Source: JAFGED01 sp964551295 (GTDB lineage Bacteria; Chloroflexota; Anaerolineae; B4-G1). From it: DNA of 6,044 nucleotides. The notes under the pieces are model-generated. The model was not told the origin of the DNA, searched no databases, and saw nothing but the letters and a program-made list of their open reading frames with translations. Position 1 is the first letter of the stretch. Each line of letters starts with the position of its first letter. Made by a program: the position numbers and the translations under genes. Positions 5,618-6,044 of this stretch are shown here, in pieces. The stretch spans positions 1 through 6,044 of the forward strand of contig CAZKDJ010000234.1 in the NCBI GenBank assembly GCA_964551295.1. Direction: 5' to 3'.

Positions 5618-6044
5618 ATCGCACGACCTCGAATATCGCGTAACCGCTCGCCTGGTAAACCTCGCGCAGATAAGCCGGCGCCTGCGGATCGAAACCTCCC
5701 ACCCGCCGCTCCGCCGGCCCCCAAAAGACATAGTCGATGCCGTATTCCTGCAATAGATCTTGTCGCCAGGCGTCATCCGTTGCTGTATCGAAAAAGCGCC
5801 TCGTCAGCGCCATCTTCTCGGCAAAATGAACAGTCTCTGGCCCGTGGCCCACGAAAACGCGCGCCCACACCCGCGCCGGGAGATAGTTGCCCGTCTCGTA
5901 GGACGATAGCACCACGTCGTCGGGCTCGGTCCGCTCACCCAACCAATCCAACGCCGCGACCTCGGCCACGTCCCGGTATACGGGTGCCGGACGCCGCCGC
6001 AATACCAGCGCATTCCCCGCCACCAGCAACACATTGGTGAGCGA
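5616..6044 (-). CDS. C-terminal part of a GT-C-like integral membrane protein (5' truncated by window edge)
   Basis: The frame is open to the right edge, giving 142 visible residues before TAG at 5618-5616. The visible part begins in a hydrophobic segment (SLTNVLLVAGNALVL), probably the last membrane helix, then RRR and a soluble C-terminal domain. Within it are ALDWLGERTEPDDVVLS, TGNYLPA, an FVGHGPETVHF stretch, and YGIDYVFWGPAERRVGG. A last helix followed by a small outward domain with WL-x-P-D-D-V-V-L-S and YGIDYV-type strands resembles large GT-C-type membrane glycosyltransferases (PMT/ArnT-like). The catalytic loops are off the window, so this is provisional. The GTG at 6032 is internal and not a start. 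The next gene starts 9 nt downstream, so the two are probably co-transcribed. It could instead be a non-enzymatic polytopic membrane protein. Confidence 0.72.
   Translation of the reverse strand, partial: SLTNVLLVAGNALVLRRRPAPVYRDVAEVAALDWLGERTEPDDVVLSSYETGNYLPARVWARVFVGHGPETVHFAEKMALTRRFFDTATDDAWRQDLLQEYGIDYVFWGPAERRVGGFDPQAPAYLREVYQASGYAIFEVVR

Noticed and set aside
5555..6040. A + strand open frame with a hydrophobic N-terminus (LPLASCLLLLASCF) resembling a lipoprotein signal
   Set aside because: The hydrophobic run is only the translation of the CTTGCNT array on its non-coding strand. The rest is the Pro/Arg-rich shadow of a real - strand gene.

Overview
This GC-rich window looks like a chromosomal segment of an uncharacterised bacterium. 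I suspect Chloroflexota (Anaerolineae-like), from the mix of YfhO-type and YDGQF-type membrane proteins, the polyprenol-phosphate glycosyltransferase and the heptanucleotide repeats. This taxonomic guess is an inference. No phylogenetic marker is complete here.

Layout. At the left edge, on the + strand, is the 3' end of recF (to 290). Everything else lies on the - strand and reads right to left as one tightly packed five-gene cluster. It begins with the C-terminal end of a GT-C-like membrane protein (6044-5616, cut by the window edge). Next comes a YfhO-family membrane protein of 815 residues (5606-3159), then a second polytopic membrane protein with a YDGQF motif (3162-2017). A DPM1-like polyprenol-phosphate sugar transferase (1958-1239) follows, and a SAM-dependent methyltransferase with N-terminal Cys pairs (1239-310) ends the cluster. 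Junctions are 9 nt, a GTGA overlap, a 58-nt spacer holding a hairpin, and a TGATG overlap. This supports a single transcript whose promoter lies beyond the right edge. The methyltransferase converges on recF with 19 nt between stops. No stretch over 300 bases lacks a gene.

How the genes may work together. A DPM1-like enzyme makes a polyprenol-phosphate sugar on the cytoplasmic face, which is the donor used by GT-C-type membrane glycosyltransferases outside. The three membrane proteins and the methyltransferase suit assembly and modification of a cell-surface glycopolymer or glycolipid. The substrate cannot be read from the sequence.

The most unusual signal is a set of degenerate tandem 7-bp repeats of at least four unrelated families: CTTGCNT, CGTGANN, GGAGANT and AATGANC. 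They occur as compound arrays inside the genes and in one intercistronic spacer. They encode loop insertions, the first residues and part of the first membrane helix of the YfhO protein, and a 20-bp-arm hairpin. In genes, the families that carry stops on one strand occur only in the stop-free orientation.
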